DNA from: Musa acuminata AAA Group
Lineage: Eukaryota > Streptophyta > Magnoliopsida > Zingiberales > Musaceae
DNA: 64,000 bases
Assembly: GCF_036884655.1 (NCBI RefSeq)
Contig: NC_088347.1
Coordinates: forward strand, 12,348,501 to 12,412,500
Direction of reading: 5' to 3'
Below, piece after piece: positions 35,075 through 47,040 of the stretch. Both the position numbers and the translations under genes were made by a program. The notes below the pieces were generated by a model, which ran no database searches, was not told where the DNA came from, and saw nothing but the letters and a program-made list of their open reading frames with translations. Position 1 is the first letter of the stretch. Each line of letters opens with the position of its first letter.

Positions 35075-36052
35075 ATGGCTCTTTTTAGTTTTCAAGAGAG
35101 ATTTTCCATCTTTCATCCTCCCATGTTCAATGGGATGAACTACACTTATTGGAAAACTCAAATGAGAGCTTTTATGCTTTTTATGGATTTGAATTTATGA
35201 AATATTATAAAAAATGACTTTCAAAAGTCTTCTACTCCAATGAACGAATGGAATGATTTGGATAAGAAAATTTTTTCTTTAAATGCTAGGGCTATGAATG
35301 CTCTATTTTGTACCTTAGATAAAAATTAATTTGATTGGGTTTCCACTTGCGAAACGACTTTTCATGTTTGACATACTCTTGAAATCACACACGAAGGCAC
35401 AAGTAGAGTAAAAGATTCTAAGATAAATCTTTTAATGAGTGATTTTGAATTATTTCATATGAAACCATGTGAAACTATTATCGACATATACACCTGTTTT
35501 ACGGATGTCGTTAATAGTTTAAAAGCTCTTAGCAAATGTTTTTTGAATTTTGAACTTGTTAATAAAGTTTTACAATCACTTTCTAAAATTTTGGATTTAA
35601 AAATAACGGCAATACAAGAATCAAAGAACTTGAATCATTTTCCACTTAAAGAATTTATTAGGTCTTTGATGACCTATGAAATGGCATATGATGAACTTAA
35701 TGAACTTGAGAACTACATTCCAAAGAAAAGGAAGGATTTTGCACTTAGAACAAAAGAAGACTACTCAAGCGAAAGCTCAAGTGATGGTGAACTTGAACTT
35801 CTCATAATAAAGCATAAAAAGTTTTTAAAATAAAAATCAAAGAACAAAAATAAATTTAAAAAGAATGTAACTACTTGCTGTGAATGTAAGAAGAAGGAAG
35901 TACCTTGGGATGAATCGAGCTCATCCGATGACGAGGAGCAAACCGATGAAGACAAAACGACGAACTTCGCTTTGATGACTCTTGATAATAAGGTAAACAA
36001 CTCAAACAAAACTTGTTTACTTTATTTTAAATTACTTGATGATTTTTCATGA
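35075..36052 (+). pseudogene. gag: Sirevirus-like gag of the forward gag-only element
   Basis: ATG at 35075 (MALFSF). One reading frame to 36052 with stops near 35200, 35327 and 35369 and at 35831-35833; two replace conserved Trp codons. It has the copia Gag motif NGMNYTYWKTQM and the segment LKITAIQESKNLNHFPL. The zinc knuckle starts CCECKK but jumps to WDESSSSDDEEQ, without the His and last Cys, exactly as in 7575-8782. The frame ends in non-coding DNA shared with that element, with no protease or pol following. Confidence 0.8.
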
Positions 36053-38023
36053 GTTATTTTGAAATTAGTTAGAAAAAATAAAAAATAAAAATTATATCAT
36101 GCTTCTTTTTATTTTAAAAATGACCATAAAAATTGCATGTTTTATGATAAAGGAACAAAATGATAGATTTAAATCTAATGATTAATCCTATGTATGATTT
36201 TAAGAAAAATTAATGTGTATCTAAATTGATGATTTTCGATTTTGATTAAAAATGCTCAATGAAATCATGCTTAATGTTTTAGTGACATAATGATTAAGAT
36301 GTAATGAAAAGATTAAAGTTTTGATACCATGCTTGATGATTTTATTCTATGAATGAGATTTTGAAGTTATGCATGATGATTTTTGTGATTCATGGTTTAC
36401 TAATCTTTGTCGTAATAAAAGTTGCTCTTTTGGTTTTAAACAAGATGAATAGTTTTCATATGAAGAACTTGAGCATATTTATATGAAATCAATCACATAA
36501 AATAAAACACATAAAAAAGAAAATTGAATTATTATTGGAATTAAAATGATGAATCAAATCTCTTGTTTGAAGAAGCCTTCTGTTTAATGTGTTACACTTT
36601 TTTGGTCTTGATGGTTTTTATGACAAAATTTATTTTTCGATCCTAAATGTTGATGCATATTTTTGACATAAAAAGATGAAGACATGCTTGTATGAAACAA
36701 ATAACTTAAATAAAATACACAAAAAGAGAATACATTTTTCATTTCTATCTTATTGATTTTTTGATAAAAAATTAATGAATCCATGTATATTATGCTTTTG
36801 TGAATCTCTTAGACTATGAAAATGAATTTGAATGAGTTTTATTTAAATCATAATTTCTCGAGATTTATAACATGAAATCTTTTATGAATCAAGATATCTT
36901 ATTTGATATCTTATGTTTCTCTTTGCTATTTATTAAAGAGGAAAATAATCCAATGCATGATCTTGATTTTTCGATATTTGATGCTTGAAATCCTTCTATG
37001 AATTAAGATCATTTTCTCCTTGTTTCTTTTTGCTATTCACCAAAAAAGGAGACTTATCCTAACAAACCATGATATGCTACTTGACATCTTGAAAATTTAT
37101 GACTTGAGTTTTTTTTATACATTTCTTCCCATCTTCGTTCTTGTTTACAGTGATAAAAGAGAGAAAGAAAACCGCTGGCATCTCAAGAGATTGATAAATC
37201 AATTAATGTCATTTTGAATCACTTATGATTTTGATGATTTGAATCTAAATGAGATTTTTCCAATCAAATCATGAACCTTTTCTTGATTTCTTAACTTAAG
37301 ATTTTCTTTTATGAATCAAGTTTTCTTACTCTTTATTTTCATATGATTCTTGCTTTTTGAGAAAATTTTCTATATGAATCATGTCTTTTGGTATTCACTT
37401 GATTTTATCTTTCATGATATGATTTTTATAATTCCTTGTATTCATGAACTATATTTGATCATCAAAATTCTCTTAATATTTTTCATGTGATGATATGAAA
37501 TTATGCATGAAATACTCATGAATTTATGTTGATGCATACAAACGAGAAGTTATAATCATGCATGGTAGGATGTAATGTAATTTGACATTTTGATAGCATT
37601 ATAATTTTAATTATTTATGATTTGGACTGATGCATACAATACTACGATTTGTTGCTAAAATAATGCATCATGAATGCTTGAGTATCATGTATGATATTCC
37701 CATAGTAATGATTTATTTTTAGTATCATGCATGAAGTAAGGATGAAATGTAAGATTTTAAAATTGTGCAAGTTTTAATTTAAAACTATAATGATGCATAA
37801 ATATATTGAAATAAGATTGATACTTTACCTTTGTCATGATTTGAAAATTGTTGTGAAGGGAAAAGGAATTACAAAATTATATTCCTCCCTTTTTTTTGAC
37901 AATAACAAAGGGGGAGAAAAAACTAGCTTGCATATTCTAAAGTGATGTAAAATTTTCTAGCTTGCATGGTTCAAAATTTGTTAGCTTGCTTGATGTGAAA
38001 CTTTCTATCTTACTAGCATGCAT
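36053..38023 (+). other. non-coding internal region of the forward gag-only element
   Basis: AT-rich. Its first part matches the reversed 7440-7510 region (TAGATTTAAATCTAATGAT), so both copies pass from gag into the same non-coding sequence. A polypurine tract with AACAAAGGGGGAGAAAA lies near 37907. Cut at 38023 by a reverse LTR end. No gene seen. Confidence 0.7.
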
Positions 38024-38130
38024 TGTTAGGATCAAGAGTAGCACTAAGAGGGGGGATGAATTAGTGCAGCGGAAAATTCTTAGATTTTTATATAAAATAT
38101 TTCATACGTTTGATGTGTCAAAATGAATCA
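38024..38130 (-). repeat. remnant of 3' LTR end
   Basis: Plus-strand TGTTAGGATCAAGAGTAGCAC and the GGGGGGATGAATTAGTGCAGCGG block are the reversed LTR terminus. The join to pol lies between about 38100 and 38165. Confidence 0.7.
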
Positions 38131-38165
38131 TGTCTTTTGGAGACAACAACAAAGGCAAAAACATG

Positions 38166-38911
38166 ATATCTGGTCTAGTTGCGGTGAGGTAGAGTAGACT
38201 ACCTATCATTCCCCTATACGTTTTTTTATCAAAATTTTTACTATTTTCATCCGTATCTAACTTAGTCGAAATACTCATAGGGGTGTTTATTACTTTTGAA
38301 TTATCCATGTTAAATCATTTTAATAATTCTAATGTATATTTAGATTGATTAAGAAATATACCATCACTAAGTTGTTTGATTTGTAATCCTAAAAAGAAAG
38401 TTAATTCTCCCATTAAACTCATTTCAAATTCATGACTCATATATTTGGCAAATGATTCACATAGTGATTCATCCGAAGAACAAAAAATAATATCGTCAAT
38501 ATAAATTTGCACAATAAGAAAATTATTTTCAAAGTGTTTGATAAACAATGTAGTATCAACCTTGCCTTTAGTAAAATTATTTAAAATAAAAAAGAAACTA
38601 AGCCTTTCATACTAAGCTCTAGGAGCTTGTTTTAAGCCATAGAGAGCCTTAGTCAATTTGAATACATGATTAGGAAGAAGAGAATTTTCAAATTCGGGAG
38701 GTTGTTCGACATATACTTCTTCGGAAATAAAACCATTCAAGAAGGCACTTTTGACATCCATTTGAAATAGTTTAAAGTCATTACTACTAGCATAGGCAAA
38801 GAGCATCCTAATGACTTCTAATCTTGCCACAGGAGCGAAGGTTTCTTCGTAGTCGATACCTTCTTCTTGGTTGAAACCTTTGGCTACTAATCTAGCCTTG
38901 TTTCTAACCAC
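38166..38911 (-). pseudogene. pol: Sirevirus-like reverse transcriptase
   Basis: Copies RNA to DNA. Three same-family frames: 38911-38612 ([52 protein letters not shown]), 38548-38315 with the catalytic box YIDDIIF intact, and 38308 onward (GMIGSLLYLTATRPDIMF). One stop follows LKQAPRA and another follows YTLELLK. The protein breaks off at the point where RNase H should begin. Confidence 0.87.
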
Positions 38912-39172
38912 AATACCGCATTCGTCTTACTTGTTTCTAAAAACCCATTTAGTACTAATGACTAAATGGTCACTAGGTCTAGGAACAAGCTTTCATACCT
39001 CATTCCTCTCAAATTGGTTCAATTCCTCTTGCATTGCAATGACCCAAGAATCATCTTTCAAAGCCTTGTCAATGCATTTAGGTTCGATTTAAGAAAGGAA
39101 GGCGACATTAGCATAAAGATTCTTGAAAGAAGAACGAGTTTGAACCCCTTGTGATGTATCTCCTATAATTTG

Positions 39173-40223
39173 CTATTTTGGATGAGCATCTACATACTTC
39201 CATTCCTTGGGTAAGGAAATTTCGGAAGAAGATGCATCCAAGTTGCTATTTTGAGGAGAGGGTTCCTTTAAATTCAAATTATCAAAGCCAAGATCATCAT
39301 CAAAATCATTTTTCTTTAACTCAGAAATTTCATTAAAAACCACATGAATAGACTCTTCTATAACTAAGGTTCTTTTATTAAAAACACGAAAAGCCTTAGA
39401 AATAGAAGAGTAACCAAGAAAGATACCTTCATCGGATTTAGCATCAAATTTTCCTAAGGCATCATTTTCATTCAAAATAAAGCATTTGCAACCGAAAACT
39501 TTAAAATAAGAAACATTTGGTTTTTTGTTATTCCATAATTCATAAGGAGTTTTTGATAGAGACGGTCTTATTAGAACCCTATCCATGATGTAGCAAGCCG
39601 TATTCATGGCTTCGACCCAAATATACTTGGGTAGACTATGTTCATTCAACATAGTTCTTGTCATTTCTTATAGGTTTCTATTTTTTTCTTTCAACTACTC
39701 CATTTTGTTGAGGATTTCTTGGAGCGGAGAAGTTGTGGTTATATCCATTAACTTCACAAAAACTTTGGAAATCACGGCTTTGAAATTTGCCACCATGATC
39801 ACTTCGAATTGATAAAATCATGAAGCCTTTTTCGTTTTGAGTAAGTTTACAAAATTTTGAGAAACACTTGAAACAATCACTTTTGTGAGCCAAGAAATAG
39901 GTCTAAGTGTATCTAGTATAGTCATCTACAATTACAAAAGCATATTTGCTTCCTCCTAGACTTGTCATGTCAATTGGTCTAAATAAGTACAAATGGATCA
40001 ATTGTAATGGTCTAGTGGTGCTAATTTGATTTTTTGGTTTGAAACTAGTTTTTATTTGTTTACCTAGTTGACACGCATCACATACTTTGTCCTTAATAAA
40101 CTTCATATTTAGAATCCCTCGTACTAATTCTCTAGATGAGATCTTAGATATTAATTTCATACTTGTATGGCCTAATCTCCTATGCCAAAGCCAAGCATCA
40201 TCATTTAAAGTGGAGAAGCACAT
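39173..40223 (-). pseudogene. pol: Sirevirus-like integrase
   Basis: Inserts element DNA. GAG-pre-integrase segment WLWHRRLGHTSM with CDACQLGK (zinc finger), then LFRPIDMTSLGGSKYAFVIVDDYTRYT. The core continues at 39893 with SDHGGKFQSRDF and NPQQNGVVERKK (Asp and Glu present). 39664-39173 gives the C-terminal part, with FDAKSDEGIFLGYS and the VFNKRTLVIEESIHVVFNE end. Short breaks or stops separate the three pieces (about 39900 and 39670). Confidence 0.87.
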
Positions 40224-40265
40224 TTCATTACTTAGTTCATCAAGATTGATGGTGTAGACATTATT

Positions 40266-40806
40266 TTACTTTAGAGCAATCATTGACATGTTATTGTTTG
40301 GTTTTTCAATAATACACACATTTGATTCAAATCTAACGATATAACCTTTATCCCATAATTTACTAATACTCAAGAGATTATGTTTCAATCCATCAACTAG
40401 TAATACATCATCAATAGAAAAACTTAATTTGTTACCTATGGTTCCCTTGCCATTGATTTTGCCTTCGTTGTTGTCTCTGAAGGTGACGTACCCTTCTTTA
40501 CTAATGAGCATAGAGAAATGAGATGGATCTCCAGTCATATGTCTTGAGCATCCACCTATCAAGATACCATCTCTTGCTCCTAGCTTATGGGTTTGTCTAC
40601 AAAAGAGGATGATTTTTAGGTACCCATTTGATTTTGGGTGCCTCAAAAATTGATCCACAAATTTTATTATTCATTATTGAACTATTTATAGTTCCTTTAG
40701 GAACCCATATTAATTTATGTGGACTAATTTTCCTAAATGGACATTTATAGGCAGCATGTCCGGATTTGTAACAAAAGTTGCATTTCATACAAGATGAAAC
40801 ATGCAA
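40266..40806 (-). pseudogene. pol: Sirevirus-like protease region
   Basis: A CCHC-like segment, CNFCYKSGHAAYKC (about 40785-40745), precedes the protease. The active site, normally DSGCSRHMTGD, reads IGGCSRHMTGD, so the catalytic Asp is lost. Downstream GKGTIGN and [16 protein letters not shown] are conserved. A frame overlap at 40597-40658 marks a frameshift. Confidence 0.8.
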
Positions 40807-40869
40807 TGTGGGTCCTTTAATGGAAGTGGTAGGATTTTAATGTGATCCTTTTACAAATCCAATTTCACT

Positions 40870-41178
40870 TCAATTTGCGACATGACCCTTATTTGCAAGG
40901 ATTATGTCCAATCCTTTGCTACCAACCTTAAACTTGTTCAAGATCTCTTTAAGTAGCAAATTTTTATTTTTTATTGCTTCTAAATGCTCACACTTAGAGC
41001 ATGGAGGAGTTTGAAAACTATCAAGCTTATTTTGTAGTAAGATATGCTCTTTCTTTAAGATGTTAAACTTCTTACTAATAGTTCTACATTCATCAAATAA
41101 TTCATGAAAAGCGATAGAGAGTTCTTCAAAAAATAAATCTTCATTAATTAAATCACATACCTCTTCACCTAAATCCAT
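40870..41178 (-). pseudogene. gag-pol linker segment, coiled coil
   Basis: 102 codons rich in Leu, Glu and Lys (LFFEELSIAFHELFDECRTISKKFNILKKEH) with a Cys pair PPCSKCEHL. It lies between the Gag zinc knuckle and protease, where Sirevirus polyproteins carry a long coiled-coil segment. Assignment is by position and composition. Confidence 0.6.
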
Positions 41179-41214
41179 TAGCGCGAAGTTTTTGCCTCTT
41201 CTTTGTTGCTAGCT

Positions 41215-42062
41215 TCTTCATTTTCGGAATCACTTGAATCGTCCTAAGTTGCTTTTAGAGCTATCTTCTTCTTCAGTTGCTTCTTCTTAGCTTGGGGGCA
41301 TTCATTTTTTAAATGCCCCAGCTTCTTGCATTCGTAGCATATCACTTGGTCTTTTTTATATTCAAGTCTGTTTTTTATGTTATTTTTAAATTTGTTCTTT
41401 CTTATAATTTTTTTAAATTTTTAAGTCAAAAGTGCAATGTCATTGTCACTGTCCTCATCACTTGATGTTCCTTTCAAGTGGTCTTCTTGTGATGTGAGTG
41501 CCATATCCTTCCTATTCTTTGGAGGGGGGTCTCGAGCTCGTCATGAGCTTGACACGACATTTCATAGGTCGTTAGAGACCCAATAAATTCTTCAAGAGGG
41601 AATGTTTTAAGATTTTAGTCCATTGATGACATCCGTGAAATGGGTATACATGTCTCCGATGGACTCACTTGGTTTCATTCGGAAAAGTTTGTAAGAGTGC
41701 ACAAGAATATTGATTTTGGACTCTTTAACTCGGCTAGTGCCTTCATGAGTAACCTCAAGAGTTCTCCAAATATCAAAAGTAGAATCACAAATTGAAACGC
41801 GATTAAATTCATTTTTGTCTAGTGCACAAAATAAGACATTCATAGCCTTTGCGTTTAAAGCAAAAACCTTCTTCTCCGATTCATTCCATTCACTCATCGG
41901 AAGAGAAGATTTTTGAAATCCATTTTCGATAATGGTCCAAAGCTCGAAATCCATGGAAGTAAGAAAGATCCTCATGTGAGTCTTCCAATACTTATAATCC
42001 AACCCATTAAACATAGGTGGATGTGTAATAGAATGACCCTCGTGTATGCCAGAGTAAGCCAT
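41215..42062 (-). pseudogene. gag: Sirevirus-like gag of the pol-bearing element
   Basis: Met at 42062 (MAYSGIHEGHSI). The intact N-terminal part to 41607 has NGLDYKYWKTHM and the ICDSTFDIWRTLEVTHEGTS segment, close to the gag at 7575-8782. After about 41607 it is degraded by deletions and stops. A complete CCHC knuckle, CYECKKLGHLKNEC, is still readable near 41300-41345, in contrast to the gag-only elements. Confidence 0.82.
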
Positions 42063-42100
42063 CTCTCTTGGGTATTAAACTAAATATGAGAGTGAGCCTT

Positions 42101-42112
42101 ACTTTGATACCA
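42101..42112 (-). other. primer-binding site
   Basis: Minus-strand TGGTATCAAAGT, two bases after the 5' LTR end; close to the initiator-Met complement. Confidence 0.65.
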
Positions 42113-42114
42113 AT

Positions 42115-43370
42115 TGTTAGGATTGGAGCAGCACTAAGAGGGGGTGGGTGAATTAGTGCAGTGGATTAAAACTTGCAAGTTCGAAAATGATTCCATAAAA
42201 TGCAATTGTTTTGATAGTAGCTTGAGTAAAGTGAAAAATGAAAACTTGCTGCTGTGTAGATAATGATTGCAAAAAGGTAAGTACTCACATATTCAATGAA
42301 CACGCCAATTTAAAATGGTTTGGTCAAATGACCTACATCCACTTGCGAAGCCTTCTTCAAAGAGGCTCCCAACTTCCACTAGCAAATCTCTTTGAAAGGG
42401 AAGGACAAATACCCCTCTTACAACCTTTTACAAGTGGTTCACACTCTTACAAATTTTTAAAGAGAAAGAAGGAGGTGAACACTCAAGTAATTGAAAACAA
42501 GACTTGCTAAAGACTTTTCTAAGACTTTTATCTCAATCTATTACTTTCACTAAAGTTGTATTCTCAGCTGGGAATTGAGGAGTATTTATAGGCCCCAAGA
42601 GGATTCAAATTTGGGCTCCAAATTTTGAATTCTCTTGGGTTTCCGAAGCTAGCAGTGCTACCACCTGTCAATGGCGGTGCCATCGCCTGTCAATGTCTGA
42701 TACTGACAGTGTACTGGCGGTGCCACTGCCCAGTCCAACGGTGCCACTGCCTGACCTCTCGGGTTCTGGGCGGTGCCACCACCCAACCCTTCGGGCTTTG
42801 GGCGGTGCCACCGCCCGACCTTACGGATCGCTGGTTGGGCTTCAAGTTCGGCCCAAACCAAGTCACATTCGGGCCTAATTGGCCCCTAACCAGTATATAG
42901 GATTATCCCTTAATCCTAACCCTAATTACATGCAAACTACATAACTAAAAACATAGTCCTAAGCAATTTTTAAATGGCAAGCGTCGAGTCTGGTTTCGGT
43001 GAGCTTTCCGGCAATCTTCCGGCGGACTTCCGATACACCCTCGGATTTCTTCCGGCGGACTCCCAATAGGCTCCCGATCTTGTAGCAAAATTGCCAAGTA
43101 GTTGAGCCTTCTCGGTGATCTCTGTGAACCTCCGACGATCTCTTTAGCGGACTTTCAAAAATTCCGACAAGTCCCCAATTTCTTCTTGGTTGGTTCCAGC
43201 AGCATCTCCGACAAATCTTCAAACTCTCAAACATCCATCGAACTTGACTCTGGTATCCTTGCTTTATGTTTTCATGCTATCATAATTAATCCTACACACT
43301 TAACTCGATAATATGGATTAGATCAATTAACCCATCAATTGATTTCATCGTCAAAATCTGAGATTCAATA
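42115..43370 (-). repeat. 5' LTR of the reverse Sirevirus-like element
   Basis: 1256 bp, from TATTGAATCTCAG (43370, minus strand) to CCTAACA (42115). Palindrome array at 42650-42830 with GGCGGTGCCACCGCCC words. It abuts a 30-bp array at 43371. Short frames within it (42238-42510, 42625-42900, 42959-43234) are LTR noise. Confidence 0.82.
42583..42590 (-). promoter_or_regulatory. LTR TATA box
   Basis: Minus-strand TATAAATA, same position in the LTR as the other family copies. Confidence 0.6.
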
Positions 43371-44310
43371 GTATAAAATGTTTCAGAGTATATCAATAGC
43401 TTATGAAATATTTTGGAGTATATCAATGGCAAAAGGAAACTATTTCAGAGCATATCAATGGCATATTATATATTTTGGAGTTTATCAACGGCGTATGAAA
43501 TGTTTTGGAGCATATCATTGGCATAGGAAACATTTCAAAGTATATTAATGGTGTATGAAATGTTTCGGAAGATATCAATGACATATAAAATATTTTGAAG
43601 CATTTTAATAACAAATGTAACATTTTGAAACATATCAATGACATATGAAATATTTCAGAGCATATCAATAGCATATGAAACCTTTTGGAGCATATCAATG
43701 GCATATAAGACATTACTGAGCATGCTAATGGCATATAAAATGATTTAGAATATATCAATGGCATATGAAACATTTCGAAACCTATTAATAAAAAATAAAA
43801 TATTTTAAAATATATCAATTACGTATGAAATGTTTTAGAGCATATCAATGGCATATAAAATATTTTGGAGTATATCAATGGTGAAAGGAAACTATTTCAG
43901 AGCATATCAACGGCATATAAAACATTTCAGATTATATCAATGGCATGTGAAATGTTTTGGAGCATATCAATGGCATATGAAATATTTCAAAGCATATGAA
44001 TGGTGTATGAAATGTTTCGAAAGATATCAATGGCATATGAAATATTTCAAAGCATATGAATGGTGTATGAAATGTTTCGAAAGATATCAATGGCATATAA
44101 AATATTTCAGAGCATATCAATAACAAATGAAATATTTCAGAATATATCAATGACATATAAAATGTTTGGGTGTATATCAATGGCATATGAAACGTTTTGG
44201 AGCATATCAACGGCATAGAAAATATTTTAGAGCATATCAGTGGCATATAAAATGTTTCAGAACATATTAATGATATATGAAACATTTCAGAGCATATCAA
44301 TAACAAATGA
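43371..44310 (-). repeat. 30-bp tandem array
   Basis: About 31 degenerate copies of the unit (plus strand GAGCATATCAATGGCATATG and so on). A 60-bp higher-order repeat is visible at 43975-44095, where two consecutive blocks are nearly identical. Confidence 0.85.
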
Positions 44311-46387
44311 AACAAAAGCTCAAATGTCACATTTGACATTGCATTCATTTCATTGTTATCCAAAGCACATATAGAAGCGCATAACTAAAACTTTAGATAT
44401 CATATCAAACACATAGAAGGTGAAATAGGATCATAACATAATATAGTCCATCCATTTCTCAATGACCACCAAACATAAGTCTCCCACGTTTGGGAGCTCC
44501 ATCCACCCACGTCTAAGTGAAGTCATAGGGGGCCATAAGACCATCACAGGCTCTAAGCATAACTCCCTTTACCATTTCTAATAAAGGTTCATATTATCCC
44601 ACAAATATCATAGTATAAAAGGATAGTGTGAATAATAAGATTGGCATATATCAGAAGCATATGCGAAACAACGGAATGCTTGTGCCTATACAAAACATTA
44701 CGATACAAATATGAACTTTACATAATAAATTCAGGTATACAAATAATTCAGGTATGTAAAGCTCAACTAAAGTAAGGATTTTAACTAAAATCAATTTCCA
44801 AAGATATGAAATAAGAATAGGCAAAATCAACCAAAACTCGATTCTGAAAGAATTTGAGAGGCACATTGCATGAATTATATAGATAACTAATTATGCTCCA
44901 ATTTATAAAATCTAATTGTCATTCAAAATATGTATCAATCTAGGTTTATATAAATCAAGTTTTGTATGAATTGGAGTTTCCAACAAAGAGTTACAAATAG
45001 TTTAGTAACCAAATATTAGAGAACATTATCTCTATTTTTTGGAATTCAAAGAGTTGAATAGATCAGATGCTTCAATAGGCATTTATAAACCAAATCCTTC
45101 AAATCAGCTATGCGTAGAAATATTTATGAGTCTAGTTTTTAATAAATTATTATTTGTATAAATCAGAGTTATAAGAAAGAGAGTACTAAAAGGTCAGAAC
45201 CGACAGTCTCTATTTTATAAATTTTATTGGGTCTGTTGAAATAACAGTTTGGGTAAATAATTGGACTCCAAATTTATCAATCTTAATATCAAAAGAAAGA
45301 GCTTGAGTTTATTTTCGAATACATTTAGTTTTTCCTAAATAAAAAATCAGTGCAGAAAGTTATGGCTAGAACATTACAAAAAGGTCAAATCTTAAAAAAT
45401 TCAAGATTCACAATTTTATTCCCAAATGATAGAAATATTATGTATGAAGCTAAAATCTTTCAAAATTTTTAGAATTAAGATGAAATCAAAGATCAAGATT
45501 ACTGTAGGATAGGGTTAGAACACTAACCTTAGAAAAATATAATTCTCAAATGTGGGGAATTCATGCAAAACCTCAAGCCAAAGCAAAGCTTCTTCTTCTT
45601 CAATTCAATTCCTCTTCCCTTCTCTTCTCAAGCCTATGCTAGTTGCAGCTCCTTTATTAAGTTTTTCATTAGTTTCTCCTCTAATTGTATTAGGTTTAGC
45701 TAATACAAAGATTGTAAGGTGGAAAGCATGCATGAAAGAAGCTTATGTGTCATCCATAATTTCAGAAACATTCAGTCAAAATTCACCTCCATAATTTCAT
45801 AATTCATAAAACCTATATAGTTTAAAATCATATACCACATCGCTTGATAAATCATAAAATTTGAAACCAACTCCCCAAGACAAAAACCACCTCATAAATC
45901 CATAAGTGTGGGATTCTATATAATCACAAAACCAATATTTATCACATGTTTATATCACTGCATAAATTAAACTTAACATTCAAAAATCCTAAACATGAGA
46001 GGTCCTTTCAACTTTTACAAAACTCATAAGTTCATATTTACTATCAATATTTCATTAGTCACAAAGTGTGCTTCTATAACAAAAACATATCATCCACTAA
46101 AGGTTTGCCCCAAAATCTTCTAGCTTTCCATTGCCTTGACCTAAATTAAATATTTTAGCGAGCAACAAGCTATCCTAAAAAATTTATATAGCATTGGAGT
46201 GAGCATATAGAGCTTAGCAAGCAATTAACATATCCATAGTGAAAGAGGATAGTTTCAAACAAATAAGGTACCAAATATAAGACAATGATACAAGAGTTCA
46301 TAGATGGAGCTAGTTATCGAATGTAAAATTTTAATATCATTTTGTTCGAAACATGTTTTGTTCATAACAATTGAGGAAAGGTGGTTG

Positions 46388-47040
46388 AAGCATATAATTG
46401 GCATGAGAAGCATTTCAGAACATATCAATGGTGAAAGGATAATATTTTGAAGCATAATAATGACATGTGAAATATTTCAGAGTATATCAATGGTATATGA
46501 AATGTTTCGGAGTATATCAATAGCATATGAAACATTTTGGAGTATATCAACGGTGCAAAAAAACTATTTCGGAGCATATCAACGGCATATGAAATATTTC
46601 AGAGTATATCAATGGTGTATGAGACGTTTCGAAGCATATCAATAGCATATGAAACATTTCAAAGCATATCAATGGTGTATGAAATGTTTTGGAAGATATC
46701 ATTGGTGAATGAAATGTTTCGGAGCATATCAATGGCATAGAAAATATTTCGGAGCATATCAATGGCATATGAAATGTTTCGAAAGATATCAATGGCATAT
46801 GAAATATTTCGGAGTATATCAATAACAAATGAAACATTTCGGAATATATCAATGGCATCTGAAATGTTTTGGAGCATATCAACAATGTAAGGAGCATTTC
46901 GGAGCATTTCAATGGCATATAAAATGTTTTGGGGCATATCAATGTCATAGAAAATATTTCAGAGTATATCAATGGCATATGAAATGTTTTAGAATATATC
47001 AATGGCATGTGAAACATTTTAGAGCATATCAATAAAAATG
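46388..47040 (-). repeat. 30-bp tandem array
   Basis: About 21 copies of the same unit as 43371-44310 and 13858-14460. Confidence 0.85.

Larger units (their letters stand above)
14915..38023 (+). mobile_element. second gag-only Sirevirus-like element, forward, 3'-truncated
   Basis: A 5' LTR (14915-16264 joined to 34731-35024), a primer-binding site, a decayed gag (35075-36052) and about 2 kb of the family's non-coding region. The 3' part and 3' LTR are missing, because at 38023 it meets a reverse Sirevirus-like LTR end. As in 2308-10437, gag runs straight into non-coding DNA with no pol. The 5' LTR later received the Tork-like element at 16265-34725. Confidence 0.75.
38024..43370 (-). mobile_element. 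reverse Sirevirus-like element with gag and partial pol
   Basis: Minus-strand order: 5' LTR 42115-43370, primer-binding site, gag, protease, integrase, RT. It stops after the RT C-terminus and is followed only by about 75-110 bp of LTR end (38024-38130). RNase H, the non-coding 3' region and most of the 3' LTR are gone. No target duplication is found (TGCAT at left, GTATA at right), so deletion or recombination shaped it. Its LTR and Gag are close to the gag-only elements, making it a plausible type of helper. Confidence 0.8.

Noticed and set aside
43371..44310. Possible CRISPR-like array
   Set aside because: Units are contiguous and degenerate with no unique spacers of constant length; the setting is a plant retrotransposon.
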